64,000 nt of DNA. Origin: Gammaproteobacteria bacterium HGW-Gammaproteobacteria-11 (GTDB taxonomy: Bacteria; Pseudomonadota; Gammaproteobacteria; Pseudomonadales; Pseudomonadaceae). The notes beneath the pieces were generated by a model, which saw only the letters and a list, made by a program, of their open reading frames with translations, had not been told where the DNA came from and did no database searches. The stretch lies in NCBI GenBank assembly GCA_002840055.1, contig PGZJ01000006.1:78431-142430 (forward strand), read 5' to 3'. Positions within the stretch are counted from its first letter, which is position 1, and each line of letters opens with the position of its first letter. The position numbers and the translations under genes were made by a program. Shown here piece after piece: positions 45,895 through 55,629 of this stretch.

Positions 45895-47487
45895 TCAGGG
45901 ACGGCGCAGGATCAGCCAGCCACCGAGCAGAATCATCAGCCCCTGGGTTGCTGAGGCATCCAGCCACTGGCTCGGGTCGGCACCCAGACTGCTGGCGCCG
46001 AGCAGGGTCAGCAGCAAGCCGGCCAGACGCAGTGCGGTACTGCCACGGGCCGGGGTAGCTGGCGCGGTGTCCATGGGCAGTCGATCCAGGGCCTGACGGG
46101 CACTGTGCAGCAGCGGCGGAATCTGTTCCAGCTGCTGTTGCCAATGCTTGAGTTGCTGCGGCGGCAGGGCGCGCTCGCGCATCCAGCGCTCCAGATAGGG
46201 TTGCCCGGTATTCCACAGGTCCAGCTCGGGGTACAGCTGGCGGCCCAGCCCTTCAATATTCAGCAGGGTCTTTTGCAGCAGGACCAGTTGTGGCTGGACT
46301 TCCATATTGAAGCGCCGTGCGGTCTGGAACAGCCGCAGCAGCAACTGGCCAAAGGAAATGTCCTTCAACGGGCGCTCAAAAATCGGTTCGCAGACACTGC
46401 GGATCGCCGCCTCGAATTCATTCACCCGGGTATCCGCCGGCACCCAGCCCGAATCAATGTGCAGCTGGGCCACACGGCGGTAATCGCGCTTGAAGAAGGC
46501 CATCAGGTTGCGCGCCAGGTAGGTCTGATCTTCCGGTGTCAGGCTGCCGACGATACCAAAGTCCACGGCCAGGTATTGCGGCTCCCAGGGATGACTGCGC
46601 GACACAAAGATATTGCCCGGGTGCATGTCAGCGTGGAAAAAGCTGTCACGGAACACCTGGGTAAAGAAGATTTCCACGCCGCGCTCGGCGAGTTTTTTCA
46701 TGTCGGTGCGTTGATCCTGCAGCCCTGCCATATCGGTCACGGCCAGACCGTTGATCCGCTCCATCACCAGCACCTTGTGGCGGCACCAGTCCCAGTGGAT
46801 CTTCGGGATATACAGCAGCGGCGAATCTTCAAAGTTGCGGCGCAACTGCGAGGCATTGGCTGCTTCACGGTACAGGTCCAGCTCATCGAAGATGGTGTGC
46901 TGGTAATCGCTGACCACCTCGACCGGGCGCAAGCGCCGACCTTCAACCCACAGGCGCTCAAGCAGGCGAGCGGAGAGAAACAGCCACTGCATATCCTGGT
47001 GAATGACCTGGCCGATGCCTGGACGTATGACCTTGACCACCACATCGCTACCGTCCTTCAGACGCGCAGCATGCACCTGGGCGACCGAGGCCGACGCCAG
47101 GGGTTGATCGGTAAAGCTGGAAAACACACTGTCAATCGACTGCCCGAGTTGCTCCTCGATACGTTGCCGTGCCTGTTCAGCGGGGAAGGGCGGTACCTTG
47201 TCCTGCAGGCGCGCCAGCTCTTCGGCAATATCATCGGGCAGCAGATCACGGCGGGTGGACAGAATCTGGCCGAATTTCACAAACACCGGGCCAAGATCTT
47301 CACAGGCCAGCCGCAGACGTGCACCGCGCCCCAGATCGCGCGGCGTGCGGTGCAGACGCCAGGGACCGACTTTCAACAGCAGGCGCCCGTACCAGGGTAG
47401 TGGAACGTCCAGCACTAACTGATCAAGGCGGTAACGGCAGATGATCTGCAGAATACGCAGCAGGCGAAACAGGGCAGTCAGGTTCAT
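45895..47487 (-). CDS. ubiB: Ubiquinone biosynthesis kinase-like protein UbiB
   Basis: 530 residues of the atypical UbiB/ADCK kinase family. The family signature [15 protein letters not shown] (KxGQ) and the nucleotide region [11 protein letters not shown] with an Ala-rich loop are present, and one or two C-terminal hydrophobic helices anchor it in the inner membrane. Needed for aerobic ubiquinone synthesis. Overlaps the ubiJ stop by four bases. Confidence 0.95.
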   Translation of the reverse strand: MNLTALFRLLRILQIICRYRLDQLVLDVPLPWYGRLLLKVGPWRLHRTPRDLGRGARLRLACEDLGPVFVKFGQILSTRRDLLPDDIAEELARLQDKVPPFPAEQARQRIEEQLGQSIDSVFSSFTDQPLASASVAQVHAARLKDGSDVVVKVIRPGIGQVIHQDMQWLFLSARLLERLWVEGRRLRPVEVVSDYQHTIFDELDLYREAANASQLRRNFEDSPLLYIPKIHWDWCRHKVLVMERINGLAVTDMAGLQDQRTDMKKLAERGVEIFFTQVFRDSFFHADMHPGNIFVSRSHPWEPQYLAVDFGIVGSLTPEDQTYLARNLMAFFKRDYRRVAQLHIDSGWVPADTRVNEFEAAIRSVCEPIFERPLKDISFGQLLLRLFQTARRFNMEVQPQLVLLQKTLLNIEGLGRQLYPELDLWNTGQPYLERWMRERALPPQQLKHWQQQLEQIPPLLHSARQALDRLPMDTAPATPARGSTALRLAGLLLTLLGASSLGADPSQWLDASATQGLMILLGGWLILRRP

Positions 47488-48107
47488 GTGTCGGGTGATT
47501 CCGGGTCGGGTTGCTCAAGCTGTTGCACGCGGGCTTCCAGCCGTTCCAGGTCCAGGCGTAATTGATAGAGTTGCTCAGCCCGGACCTCGGCTTCGGCTTG
47601 GCCAACCAGTTGCCGGCTTTCCTCGGTCAGGTATTCGGACAGGCTGCGACCCAGACTCTGGCGCACCTGCCCGCCCCACTGCCAGCCATCTCGCAGCAAG
47701 CCAGCCAGTGCATGGGCCGGAACCGGGCCAAGCCAGCGCGCCAGTTCGGCTTCGCCATCCAGCCGCAGGCCGCCCAGCGCATTTTGCAGGCTGACCAGCA
47801 CCTGGCTGTCGCCGCTCAATTGAACTTGCGGGTCTTGAAGCAAGGCTTGACGCTGATCGCTGACCAGCAGTCTGACGAGCAGGGAACTAGGCGCACTCAA
47901 GCTGCAATCGGCCTCGCCGTCATAGGTCAGCATCAGATCGATACGCGCCTCGGCAGGTAATAGAAAGAGTTGCCAGTCCGGCTCGCTGCCACGAATGGCA
48001 ATCACCTTGCCCTGCAGGGCGGCCAGGCGCCGCGCTGTCAGAGGATCGCGGGCGAGCGCCGCAGCCAGGCTGCGCTCGACACCGGCCAGCAGCGCCTGAC
48101 TGAGCAT
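47484..48107 (-). CDS. ubiJ: Ubiquinone biosynthesis accessory factor UbiJ
   Basis: 207 residues with an N-terminal SCP2-like lipid-binding domain ([19 protein letters not shown]) and a C-terminal coiled coil ([20 protein letters not shown]). It scaffolds the soluble Ubi complex. The start codon shares a base with the ubiE stop, indicating coupling. Confidence 0.92.
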   Translation of the reverse strand: MLSQALLAGVERSLAAALARDPLTARRLAALQGKVIAIRGSEPDWQLFLLPAEARIDLMLTYDGEADCSLSAPSSLLVRLLVSDQRQALLQDPQVQLSGDSQVLVSLQNALGGLRLDGEAELARWLGPVPAHALAGLLRDGWQWGGQVRQSLGRSLSEYLTEESRQLVGQAEAEVRAEQLYQLRLDLERLEARVQQLEQPDPESPDT

Positions 48108-48868
48108 CAGGGCTTGATTCCCCGGTGCAGCGCGACCACGCCGCCGGTCATGTTGTGATAGCTGACACGGGCAAACCCGGCCGCTTCCATCATGGCCTTG
48201 AGGGTTTCCTGATCCGGGTGCATGCGGATCGACTCAGCCAGATAGCGGTAACTCTCGGCATCGTTGGTCACCAGCTTGCCCATCAATGGCAGCAGCTTGA
48301 ACGAATACTGGTCATAGGCCTTGGACAGCAGTTTGTTGCCCGGTTTGGAAAACTCCAGCACCAGCAACCGCCCACCGGGTTTGAGTACCCGCAGCATGGA
48401 CGCGATGGCGGTGTCCTTGTGGGTCACATTGCGCAGGCCAAAGGCAATGGTGATGCAGTCAAAGTGGTTATCGGGAAAGGGCAGGGCTTCGGCATCGGCC
48501 TGTACAAAACGCACATTACCTGCCACCCCGAGATCGAGCAGGCGGTCGCGGCCCACGCGCAGCATGGATGCATTGATGTCGGCCAGCACCACCTCGCCTT
48601 CCGGGCCGACCAGGCGCGAGAACTTGCGCGTCAGGTCGCCGGTACCACCGGCGATATCCAGCACCCGATTGCCGGCACGCACGCCTGACAACTCAATGGT
48701 GAAACGCTTCCACAACCGGTGAATGCCCGCTGACATCAGGTCATTCATCAGGTCGTACTTGGCCGCCACGGAATGAAATACCTCGGCAACCTTGCTGGCC
48801 TTTTCCGATTCGGCCACGGTCTGAAAACCGAAGTGTGTGGTGTTTTCTGAGTTCTGCTTATCGCTCAT
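48107..48868 (-). CDS. ubiE: Ubiquinone/menaquinone C-methyltransferase UbiE
   Basis: 253 residues, class I SAM methyltransferase: [16 protein letters not shown] (SAM loop), [16 protein letters not shown] and [11 protein letters not shown] are UbiE signatures. First gene of the minus-strand operon ubiE-ubiJ-ubiB-hisI-hisE-tatABC-rsmE. The start [14 protein letters not shown] at 48868 is preferred over an upstream ATG at 48961 for family agreement. Confidence 0.95.
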   Translation of the reverse strand: MSDKQNSENTTHFGFQTVAESEKASKVAEVFHSVAAKYDLMNDLMSAGIHRLWKRFTIELSGVRAGNRVLDIAGGTGDLTRKFSRLVGPEGEVVLADINASMLRVGRDRLLDLGVAGNVRFVQADAEALPFPDNHFDCITIAFGLRNVTHKDTAIASMLRVLKPGGRLLVLEFSKPGNKLLSKAYDQYSFKLLPLMGKLVTNDAESYRYLAESIRMHPDQETLKAMMEAAGFARVSYHNMTGGVVALHRGIKP

Positions 48869-49026
48869 GGTGTCCGTCTGCCTGGGCAAATCAGCGCTCA
48901 TTCTAACCGCATTTTTGCCCCACGCGGGGGTTTTCCGGTGGTCACGGGGTCGCATCTGCAAGGTGACGCGCTACGGGCTTTGCGGCATGCTATGGCTTTC
49001 CAACAGTGCAAATAAGAGAGACTGAC

Positions 49027-49302
49027 ATGGCAACTGTCGATATTACCCGCGAGCATAGCCTCGGCAAGGAATCCGCGCGTGAAAAGGCCCAGCTCCTGGC
49101 CGACAAGCTGGCCCAGAAACTGGATGCCACCTGCACCTGGGAAGGCGACGACCTGAAGTTCAAGCGCAGCGGTGCCGATGGCTGCATATCCGTCTATGAA
49201 GACAAGGTCCGGGTCACGGTGAAACTGGGTCTGATGCTGACGCCCATGGCCGGCATGGTCAAAGGTGAGATTGAAAAGGCATTGCAGAAATACCTCGGCT
49301 GA
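49027..49302 (+). CDS. Polyhydroxyalkanoic acid system family protein
   Basis: 91 residues of the PHA granule-region family (TIGR02610/PF09650 type): MATVDITREHSLGKESAREKAQ, then a strand-rich part with TCTWEGDDLKFKRSG and a helix at the end. It lies between ubiE and phaI, where P. aeruginosa also has this gene. Molecular role unknown. The real start is ATG 49027; an ATG seven codons upstream precedes AGAGAGAC. Confidence 0.85.
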   Translation: MATVDITREHSLGKESAREKAQLLADKLAQKLDATCTWEGDDLKFKRSGADGCISVYEDKVRVTVKLGLMLTPMAGMVKGEIEKALQKYLG

Positions 49303-49410
49303 TCCGACGATGAATGACTTTCTAGTATGTGTTTTCTAAATTAACGGCGTAGCTTGGCCATCAAGGGTCAATAACGACCCAGTTTTTAATCCACATCAGG
49401 AGTATTAACC

Positions 49411-49833
49411 ATGGCTAAAGCTACCGCCAAGAAAGTCGAAGAAACCACCGCCTCTGTTGCTGGTGACATCAAGAACTATGCACACCAGATCTGGTTGGCC
49501 GGCCTGGGTGCCTATGCCAAAGCAGGCAAGGAAGGCGCTGACTACTTCAAGAAGCTGGTAAGCGAAGGCGAAGCACTTGAGAAGCAAGGCAAGGAACTGG
49601 TTGCCACTCAGGTCGAGTCCGCTACCACCCTGGTCAACAGCAAGGTAGAAAGCATCAAGGACCGTATCCAGGCCCGCACTGGTGGCAGCCTGAACAAGGT
49701 TGAAGAAGTATTTGATGACCGCGTTGCTTCTGCCCTGAGCCGCCTGGGTATTCCGAGCAAAAAGGACATTGACCAGTTGTCTGCTAAGCTTGATGATCTG
49801 AGTGCTGCACTCAAGTCGATCGACAGCAAGTAA
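49411..49833 (+). CDS. phaI: Phasin PhaI
   Basis: 140 residues. Pseudomonas phasin domain: IKNYAHQIWLAGLGAYAKAGKEGADYF, then amphipathic helices and a coiled coil ending in LSAKLDDLSAALKSI. Coats PHA granules. AGGAG lies eight bases before the start. Followed 20 bases later by phaF, which repeats the same domain. Confidence 0.93.
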   Translation: MAKATAKKVEETTASVAGDIKNYAHQIWLAGLGAYAKAGKEGADYFKKLVSEGEALEKQGKELVATQVESATTLVNSKVESIKDRIQARTGGSLNKVEEVFDDRVASALSRLGIPSKKDIDQLSAKLDDLSAALKSIDSK

Positions 49834-49853
49834 GGTCATATAGGAGTAACTCC

Positions 49854-50654
49854 ATGGCGGGTAAAAAGAAGCAGGATAAGGACAGCAGCTGGGTGAGTGA
49901 GATCGAGAACTACTCACGTCAAATCTGGCTGGCTGGTTTGGGTGCTTATGCCAAAGTTGGCAAGGAGGGCGCCAAGCTCTTCGAAAACCTGATCAAGGAC
50001 GGCGAGGCTGCTGAAAAGACGGCCAAGGCCGAAATTGACAAGCAGGTTGAATCCATCAAAGGCAAAGCCGGCAAGAGCAAGAAGAATTCCGTTGACGCTG
50101 CCAAATCAAAGGTCGAACAGGCCCGCGAGAAGGTATCAGGCAAGTGGAATGAGCTGGAAGAAGCCTTTGACAAGCGCCTGAACAACGCTGTTTCCCGCCT
50201 GGGAGTTCCCTCCCGTGACGAGGTCAAGGCATTGAATGCCAAGGTTGACGAGCTGACCAAACTGATCAGCAAGTTGACTGGCGGCAAGGCCCCGGCCAAG
50301 GCTGCCCCCAAGGCAGCGCCCAAAGCCGCCGCCAAACCGGCAGCCAAGGCAGCGCCGAAAGCCGCTCCCAAGGCTGCGGCCAAGCCAAAGCCAGCCGCCA
50401 AGCCGGCAGCTAAAGCAGCGGCAGCGCCCAAGCCAGCGGCAAAACCGGCAGCCAAGCCAGCGGCTAAACCCGCTGCGAAGCCAGCCGCCAAGCCCGCTGC
50501 GCCTAAGGCCCCAGCCAAGCCTAAAGCACCGGCCAAGCCCAAGGCTGCTCCAAAGGCAGCACCCAAGGCGACCCCGGCAGCGACCAAGCCAGCCGCACCG
50601 GCGCCAGCACCTGCTGCCACGCCAGCCCCGGCAGCAGACAAGCCGGCAAGCTGA
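49854..50654 (+). CDS. phaF: Phasin/nucleoid-binding protein PhaF
   Basis: 266 residues: the N-terminal half (YSRQIWLAGLGAYAKVGKEG through LNAKVDELTKL) is a phasin domain like PhaI; residues from about 143 on are a histone-H1-like Lys/Ala/Pro tail of AKPAAKP-type repeats that binds DNA and helps segregate granules in other Pseudomonas. Repetitive codons there suggest length variation. It is followed by a strong terminator, and no PHA synthase gene follows. Confidence 0.93.
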   Translation: MAGKKKQDKDSSWVSEIENYSRQIWLAGLGAYAKVGKEGAKLFENLIKDGEAAEKTAKAEIDKQVESIKGKAGKSKKNSVDAAKSKVEQAREKVSGKWNELEEAFDKRLNNAVSRLGVPSRDEVKALNAKVDELTKLISKLTGGKAPAKAAPKAAPKAAAKPAAKAAPKAAPKAAAKPKPAAKPAAKAAAAPKPAAKPAAKPAAKPAAKPAAKPAAPKAPAKPKAPAKPKAAPKAAPKATPAATKPAAPAPAPAATPAPAADKPAS

Positions 50655-50703
50655 GGCTCGGTATCACGTTCTCCCGGCTAGCTCAGCGGGTTAACGGGAT
50701 AAA

Positions 50704-50747
50704 CAAAAACACCCCGCTCGGGCCTGGCTCGGGCGGGGTGTTTTTTT
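50704..50747 (+). terminator. Rho-independent terminator of the phasin operon
   Basis: ACACCCCGC pairs with GCGGGGTGT, with an inner CTCGGGCC region able to extend the stem, followed by seven Ts. It lies about 50 bases after the phaF stop. Confidence 0.9.
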
Positions 50748-50903
50748 ATGGGTGATGTACGGGTAACGCCGCAGATCATGAACAGCCTCTGGCTGCTTTG
50801 CCGAACTGTTGTTCGCGGTCAAGCCCGCTCCTAACACGATCGGTGTGGCTGCAGGATCTTATGGTCGGCATAGGGTTTTGTAGGAGCGGGCTTGACCGCG
50901 AAT
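50739..50903. repeat. REP/BIME unit, copy 1
   Basis: Two inverted REP sequences frame this copy: GTTCGCGGTCAAGCCCGCTC at 50811-50830 and its complement GAGCGGGCTTGACCGCGAA at about 50884-50902, with 50 bp between. GTAGGAGCGGGCTTG-type REPs are typical of Pseudomonas. The whole 165-bp block recurs at 50951. Confidence 0.85.
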
Positions 50904-50950
50904 GCCCGTATGTATGCGTCAAGGTGCCACTGGGAGTTGGCCATGGCTGG

Positions 50951-51114
50951 GTGTTTTTTATGGGTGGGGTATGGGTAACGCCGCAGATCATGAGCGGCCT
51001 GTGGCTGCTTTGCCGAACTGTTGTTCGCGGTCAAGCCCGCTCCTACACGGTTGGAGTGGCTGCAGGATCTTATGGTCGGCATAGGGTTTTGTAGGAGCGG
51101 GCTTGACCGCGAAT
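50951..51114. repeat. REP/BIME unit, copy 2
   Basis: A near-identical direct copy of 50739-50903, offset by 212 bp, with inverted REPs at 51023-51046 and 51091-51114. The 889-bp gap 50655-51543 otherwise holds the phasin terminator, about 360 bp of A+T-richer DNA with no credible gene, and a promoter near its right end. Confidence 0.85.
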
Positions 51115-51455
51115 GTCCCGATTGCATCCCCCGGCACCCCGCGCGACCCTGGCCTGGCTTTCTTTGGGTAATGTGCGGGTGAAAAAATGGCACGGCTGAT
51201 TTTGTGACGTACTAGCCAATGCTGGACTAATGGCATTGTGATAGCTCAGTACATAAGGATAATGCCGTATCTGTTTTAATGCCGACCTGGGATGGATGTC
51301 GATGTGTGCCGGGAAAGGCGCGAGATGGTAATCAAACCGCCCTTGTATTAACGATTGATTGCATTCCGTCCCGCTTCAAAAACCGCAAAAAAGGCCGGCA
51401 TCAAAACACACCCAACTATATTTCCTTGAAATGCCTACTGGTTCACATTCCCGTT

Positions 51456-51483
51456 TTGCCGGCCATCGGCATTGTCATATAAT
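51456..51483 (+). promoter_or_regulatory. Sigma-70 promoter of the three-gene Clp-like operon
   Basis: A perfect TATAAT at 51478-51483 lies 16 bp after TTGCCG (51456-51461). Transcription should begin near 51490, about 60 bases before the first gene. Confidence 0.6.
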
Positions 51484-51552
51484 GCGCGCAGTGTTGGGCT
51501 AGGGCTTAACAAGCAAGATTAATGAAATATTCATACTTTAAGGATGACCATA

Positions 51553-53250
51553 ATGGCAAAAGGTGCTGCCAAAGGCAGAACGTCAACATCGCTCGCGGAT
51601 GAAGCGGTCGAAAAATACACCAAGAAGCGCGCGGTCGAAACCACTGAGAAAACCGAAGAAAGTACAGTTTCCAATCAGTTTGCTCAAATCGAAAGCAATC
51701 CGTTTCACCAAATAGTCATTCAGTCAGACGCCTCCCCAACTGAAAAAAAAGACGCTGTCGCCAGAGCCTTAGCCTATAACGCGACAGAGTCAAAAGAGGA
51801 GAATGAAGCCAGGCTCGCCTCTTTTGAAGAATTCAAAGAATACTTGATGGCTTATCGCAAAGAGATGTCGAAAGAGATTATCCGTCTTGCCGACACCGAA
51901 GCCTTTTCCGAGTTGCAAGCGGTCTTTGAAGACATGAACTCGGCACTGCTCAACTTTGAAGTGCAGATCACGCCCCTGATTGAAATCATTGATGCCGTAC
52001 ACCGGCTCAACATGGCCAGTGATGGCGCCATGTACGATGTGTTCAAAGAGATCCAGGAAGACAAGGAAGAAGAAGAGCGGATTAAACAGCTGCGCGCTGA
52101 GCAGGAAGCGGAGCTGAATACGCTTGAGGCCAGTATTCTGGAGTTGAACCAGGATATCGCCGCCCTGCGTGGTGAGCGTTCCTGGTTTGGCCTGGGTGGC
52201 ACAAAGAAAACTGCGTTGCAGACCATTGCTCGCAAAGAAGTGCTGATCGAAAGCCATAAGCAAGCCACTACGGCATTGCGTGAAAAGATTGAAGCCACCA
52301 CCTTCAACCGTGAATCCAAGTTTGCCGAGTTCGCAAAGGAAAAAGAACAGCTGCGTGAATTGCTGGATATTACCTCTGCCGAGCATAAGGATCGTCAGGA
52401 AGGCCTGGTAAAAGCGGCGCTGAACTTTGTCAATACAACGGACGAGCGCACCGGCTCAGTTCTGTCGCGCATGGACCAGATCAGATCACAGATCAAGAAT
52501 GTCGATACGGTAAACGGCAATATGAAGCGGATTTTTGCCGTCGTCAGCGACGGTATAAAAGACGCAGAAGTCAGTAATGCTGATATATCCAACGCCTTTA
52601 GTGCTGTTCCCGAGGCAGAAACCACCCTGGCGCAATATGAGCGTGAAGATAAGCTCGAGGCCGTTAACGAGCATATTGAAACATTAACGGCATCCAAGGT
52701 AGATACGTTAAGCACGCTGGGTGAGCTGCAGGAAGAAAGCATGAACATCAAGTCCATGCGTGACACCAATAACCAGCAAATCAGCCATACCCGCAAGATG
52801 CACACCAGCGGCACGGCGGGTATCGCAAGCCGTTTGAGCACCGTATTGACCGCTGTTTCGTCCGCTGCCTTGAATGAAGCGCGTACCACGACACAGAACA
52901 CGCTGAACAACATGAACACCATCACGCATGATATTGCTCAGAACGAAGCAATCAAGAATGCGACCAATATGCACTTGCAAAACGATGAGCTGTCCAAAGC
53001 CATTGAACAGCTGGCGACCTACAAGGACATCAGCGACAAGGCGACGGAAATTACCCGCTCGGCATTGGAAGAGCAGAAGGTGCTGCAGCGTGAAATTGAA
53101 GCAACGGCCGCAGACCTGGCCAACTCCATCAAAAAAGCAAAAGGCATTACCGCTGAAGTCATGAATCAGGGCGCCAGCTCTGCTGAAGACAAGCCCGCTA
53201 CCGCCCCGTCCAAAGAGGCTAAAACGCCTTTCCCGGATTTTAAAATTTAA
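51553..53250 (+). CDS. Long coiled-coil protein of unknown function (gene 1 of 3)
   Basis: 565 residues, mainly alpha-helical and highly charged, without signal peptide, membrane helix or recognised domain. Heptad-rich stretches are evident at about 160-215 (KEEEERIKQLRAEQ...) and through much of 240-540; a glycine-containing break (SWFGLGG) is near 215. The C-terminus is a short disordered tail ending PFPDFKI. ATG 51553 lies eight bases after AAGGA; an in-frame ATG at 51544 overlaps that site. First in an apparent operon with a Clp-like unfoldase and a membrane protein. It may be the substrate or filament partner of the unfoldase, which is inference. Confidence 0.8.
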   Translation: MAKGAAKGRTSTSLADEAVEKYTKKRAVETTEKTEESTVSNQFAQIESNPFHQIVIQSDASPTEKKDAVARALAYNATESKEENEARLASFEEFKEYLMAYRKEMSKEIIRLADTEAFSELQAVFEDMNSALLNFEVQITPLIEIIDAVHRLNMASDGAMYDVFKEIQEDKEEEERIKQLRAEQEAELNTLEASILELNQDIAALRGERSWFGLGGTKKTALQTIARKEVLIESHKQATTALREKIEATTFNRESKFAEFAKEKEQLRELLDITSAEHKDRQEGLVKAALNFVNTTDERTGSVLSRMDQIRSQIKNVDTVNGNMKRIFAVVSDGIKDAEVSNADISNAFSAVPEAETTLAQYEREDKLEAVNEHIETLTASKVDTLSTLGELQEESMNIKSMRDTNNQQISHTRKMHTSGTAGIASRLSTVLTAVSSAALNEARTTTQNTLNNMNTITHDIAQNEAIKNATNMHLQNDELSKAIEQLATYKDISDKATEITRSALEEQKVLQREIEATAADLANSIKKAKGITAEVMNQGASSAEDKPATAPSKEAKTPFPDFKI

Positions 53251-53389
53251 GCCTGATTGGCCCTGAACCGTTAACCTGGCTCAGGGCCAAGTCTGTTGCC
53301 CGCGCTGGCGCCTTTGCTACACCCACAGCGCACAAAGATCAAAGGAGCTGGTCTGAAAGCCAGCAGTCCAAAAAGGAACGAGATAGTCA

Positions 53390-55627
53390 ATGTCCGGACA
53401 AGCCAACACCCCGATACACGATCACCTGATACGTGGTCATGATTACCTTGCACAGCGTCCTGAATTTTCATTAATTGGCCGTACCAACACCTTGCAACAG
53501 CTAACCGCCATCCTCACGCGGCGGGACGCGAACAATATTCTATTGGTGGGTTCCGGTGGCGTAGGCTGTTCAGCACTGTGTCTGGGTTTGGAAGAGCGCA
53601 AGTCGGCAGAGGACGCCCCCTACGACCTGATCAGCAAGCGCTTTTTCTGGCTGGACAGTGATGGTTTGTTTGCCTCTGGCAATCCCAACACCATTAACGA
53701 TAGTTTCCAGAAAACCCTCAAGACCCTGGCACGCACACCCGACAGCGTCCTGATCATTGAGGACATGCGCGACTTTATCGAGGCTTCACGCAGTAATGGT
53801 GCGTCCAATCTGATCAACGCGCTGATGCGCGCTGTGCGCAAAAAAGACACGCAAGTCATTATTGAAAGCCGCGATGCCGATCTGAATGTGGTGCTCAGTG
53901 CGCACTCTGACATGCGCGAGTATTACACGGTCCTGGATCTGAGCGAGCCGGCAGCCGATGAGTTGCTGGATATCGTTGCTCAAACGGCGCGCCGCCGATT
54001 GGAGCCGTTCCACAAAATCCGTATCACTGACTCGGCCATCGCCGCGGCGCTGGAACTGACGGAAAAATACCGCGTACGTGATATGGGTCTGAACCGGGCG
54101 CAGCCTGAACGTACCCTGACCTTGCTGGACCGCGCGTTGACCAGTTATCGGCTACGAGCGCATTCCAAGGACCCGAGTATAGTGGTGTTGGAAGCCGAGT
54201 TGGCTGCACTGGCGCAAGACGCGTCAAACGCTGCTCGCATGGATGAGCTGAAAGCCAAAATTCAGGACCTGTCTCACAGCTGGCAAACGCGCCAGCAAGC
54301 CATAAAAAAACTCTTCCAGGAGTTGCGCAGTGGCGAAGAAAGTATTCGCCGTTTGGACAATGAACTGGAAACACAGTTGCTCAAAGAAGCAGAAGCCCGA
54401 CAAAGCGCAGGCGAGGACAACGAAGCAAAAAGCAGCACCGCCGCGATGAATCGATTTATGCTCGACACAGTGAATATCGACTCGGAGATCATTACCCGTA
54501 TCAAGCAAAAAATCGCCCAGTACGAATCCCTGGTTAAAGAAAAGAAAGACGAGTTTGAGGCGCAAACCAAGGCAATCAACGACCAGTTAGCGCTCGAACA
54601 AGAGCAGGTTCTGATGGAGTTCAGCGCGATCTCCGGTATTCCGGTGACCAAGCTGACGCAGGACGAGCGCAAAAAGCTGCTGCATCTCGATGCCCAATTG
54701 GCCCAGCGTGTGTTTGGTCAAGAGGTCGCCATAACCAAGCTGGCCAATCAGGTGCGTGTGGCCAAGGCCGGGTTACAGGCACCCAACAAGCCCCAGGCTT
54801 CGTTCTTGTTCCTGGGGCCTTCCGGCGTTGGTAAAACCGAAATTGCCAAAGCCCTGACGGCAGAACTCTTTGACGACGAGAACGCACTGCTGCGGTTTGA
54901 TATGTCCGAGTACATGGAGAAGCATGCGGTGGCCAAACTGATCGGTGCGCCACCGGGTTATGAGGGCTATGAAGCCGGCGGCATTCTGACCAACGAAATG
55001 CGTAAAAACCCGCGGCGCATCATCCTGTTTGATGAGATCGAAAAGGCACACCCGGATGTCTTCAACGTGTTTTTGCAGATTCTCGATGATGCGCGGCTCA
55101 CCGATAACCGGGGCCTGACCGTTTCGTTCAGGGACAGCATCATCATGATGACCACCAACATTGGTACCCAGCACTTCCTCGGTGAAAGCAATTTCAGCGT
55201 GGCGGAAGAGTTGGCCATGGCCGATCTGGAAGAGGTCTACCGCCCTGAGTTCCTGAACCGCTTTAACGGCCGACAAAACATTGTCTGCTTCAAGACGCTG
55301 AGCCTGTCGATCATAGAAATGATCGCAACGCGTGAAATCAGCAAGCTCAACCAAATGGTGCAAACCACCATGCCCAACCTGACCATCAGCATGGATGCAT
55401 CGGCACTGTCTGCCATGTGCCGAGACCATTACAAGCCGGTCAATGGCGCCCGCGGCATTACCGGTTATATCGAAGGTGTTATCAAACCCGAGATTGCCAA
55501 CACCGTCCTCTTTGCCGAGCAGTCCAGCGGCACCATCAGCATCGGGTACGATGAGGCGGCACGCAGCGCGGTGATGAGCTTGCCGGATGGTCAACGGGTT
55601 GAATCCGCCCTCACCACAGGACCCTGA
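53390..55627 (+). CDS. Clp/Hsp100-like double-AAA+ ATPase with degenerate first domain (gene 2 of 3)
   Basis: 745 residues. There is no Clp N-domain: the chain opens at the first AAA+ module (FSLIGRTNTLQQL). Its Walker A reads GSGGVGCS, with Cys60 at the Lys position, and the Walker B acidic pair is ED (124-125), so this site is probably inactive. A coiled-coil middle region spans about 270-440. The second AAA+ module is intact: GPSGVGKT (Lys482), pore loop PPGYEGYEAGG, LFDEIEK (Asp548-Glu549), RPEFLNRF with the Arg finger, and GARGI sensor 2. No ClpP-docking loop was seen. Resembles ClpB or ClpV more than ClpA/C. Start has AAGGA 12 bases upstream. Confidence 0.88.
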   Translation: MSGQANTPIHDHLIRGHDYLAQRPEFSLIGRTNTLQQLTAILTRRDANNILLVGSGGVGCSALCLGLEERKSAEDAPYDLISKRFFWLDSDGLFASGNPNTINDSFQKTLKTLARTPDSVLIIEDMRDFIEASRSNGASNLINALMRAVRKKDTQVIIESRDADLNVVLSAHSDMREYYTVLDLSEPAADELLDIVAQTARRRLEPFHKIRITDSAIAAALELTEKYRVRDMGLNRAQPERTLTLLDRALTSYRLRAHSKDPSIVVLEAELAALAQDASNAARMDELKAKIQDLSHSWQTRQQAIKKLFQELRSGEESIRRLDNELETQLLKEAEARQSAGEDNEAKSSTAAMNRFMLDTVNIDSEIITRIKQKIAQYESLVKEKKDEFEAQTKAINDQLALEQEQVLMEFSAISGIPVTKLTQDERKKLLHLDAQLAQRVFGQEVAITKLANQVRVAKAGLQAPNKPQASFLFLGPSGVGKTEIAKALTAELFDDENALLRFDMSEYMEKHAVAKLIGAPPGYEGYEAGGILTNEMRKNPRRIILFDEIEKAHPDVFNVFLQILDDARLTDNRGLTVSFRDSIIMMTTNIGTQHFLGESNFSVAEELAMADLEEVYRPEFLNRFNGRQNIVCFKTLSLSIIEMIATREISKLNQMVQTTMPNLTISMDASALSAMCRDHYKPVNGARGITGYIEGVIKPEIANTVLFAEQSSGTISIGYDEAARSAVMSLPDGQRVESALTTGP

Positions 55628-55629
55628 CA

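Noticed and set aside
50674..50699. tRNA fragment (TAGCTCAGCGGG looks like a D-arm box A)
   Set aside because: No acceptor stem, anticodon arm or T-arm follows within tRNA distance; probably chance, though it lies close to an accessory boundary.
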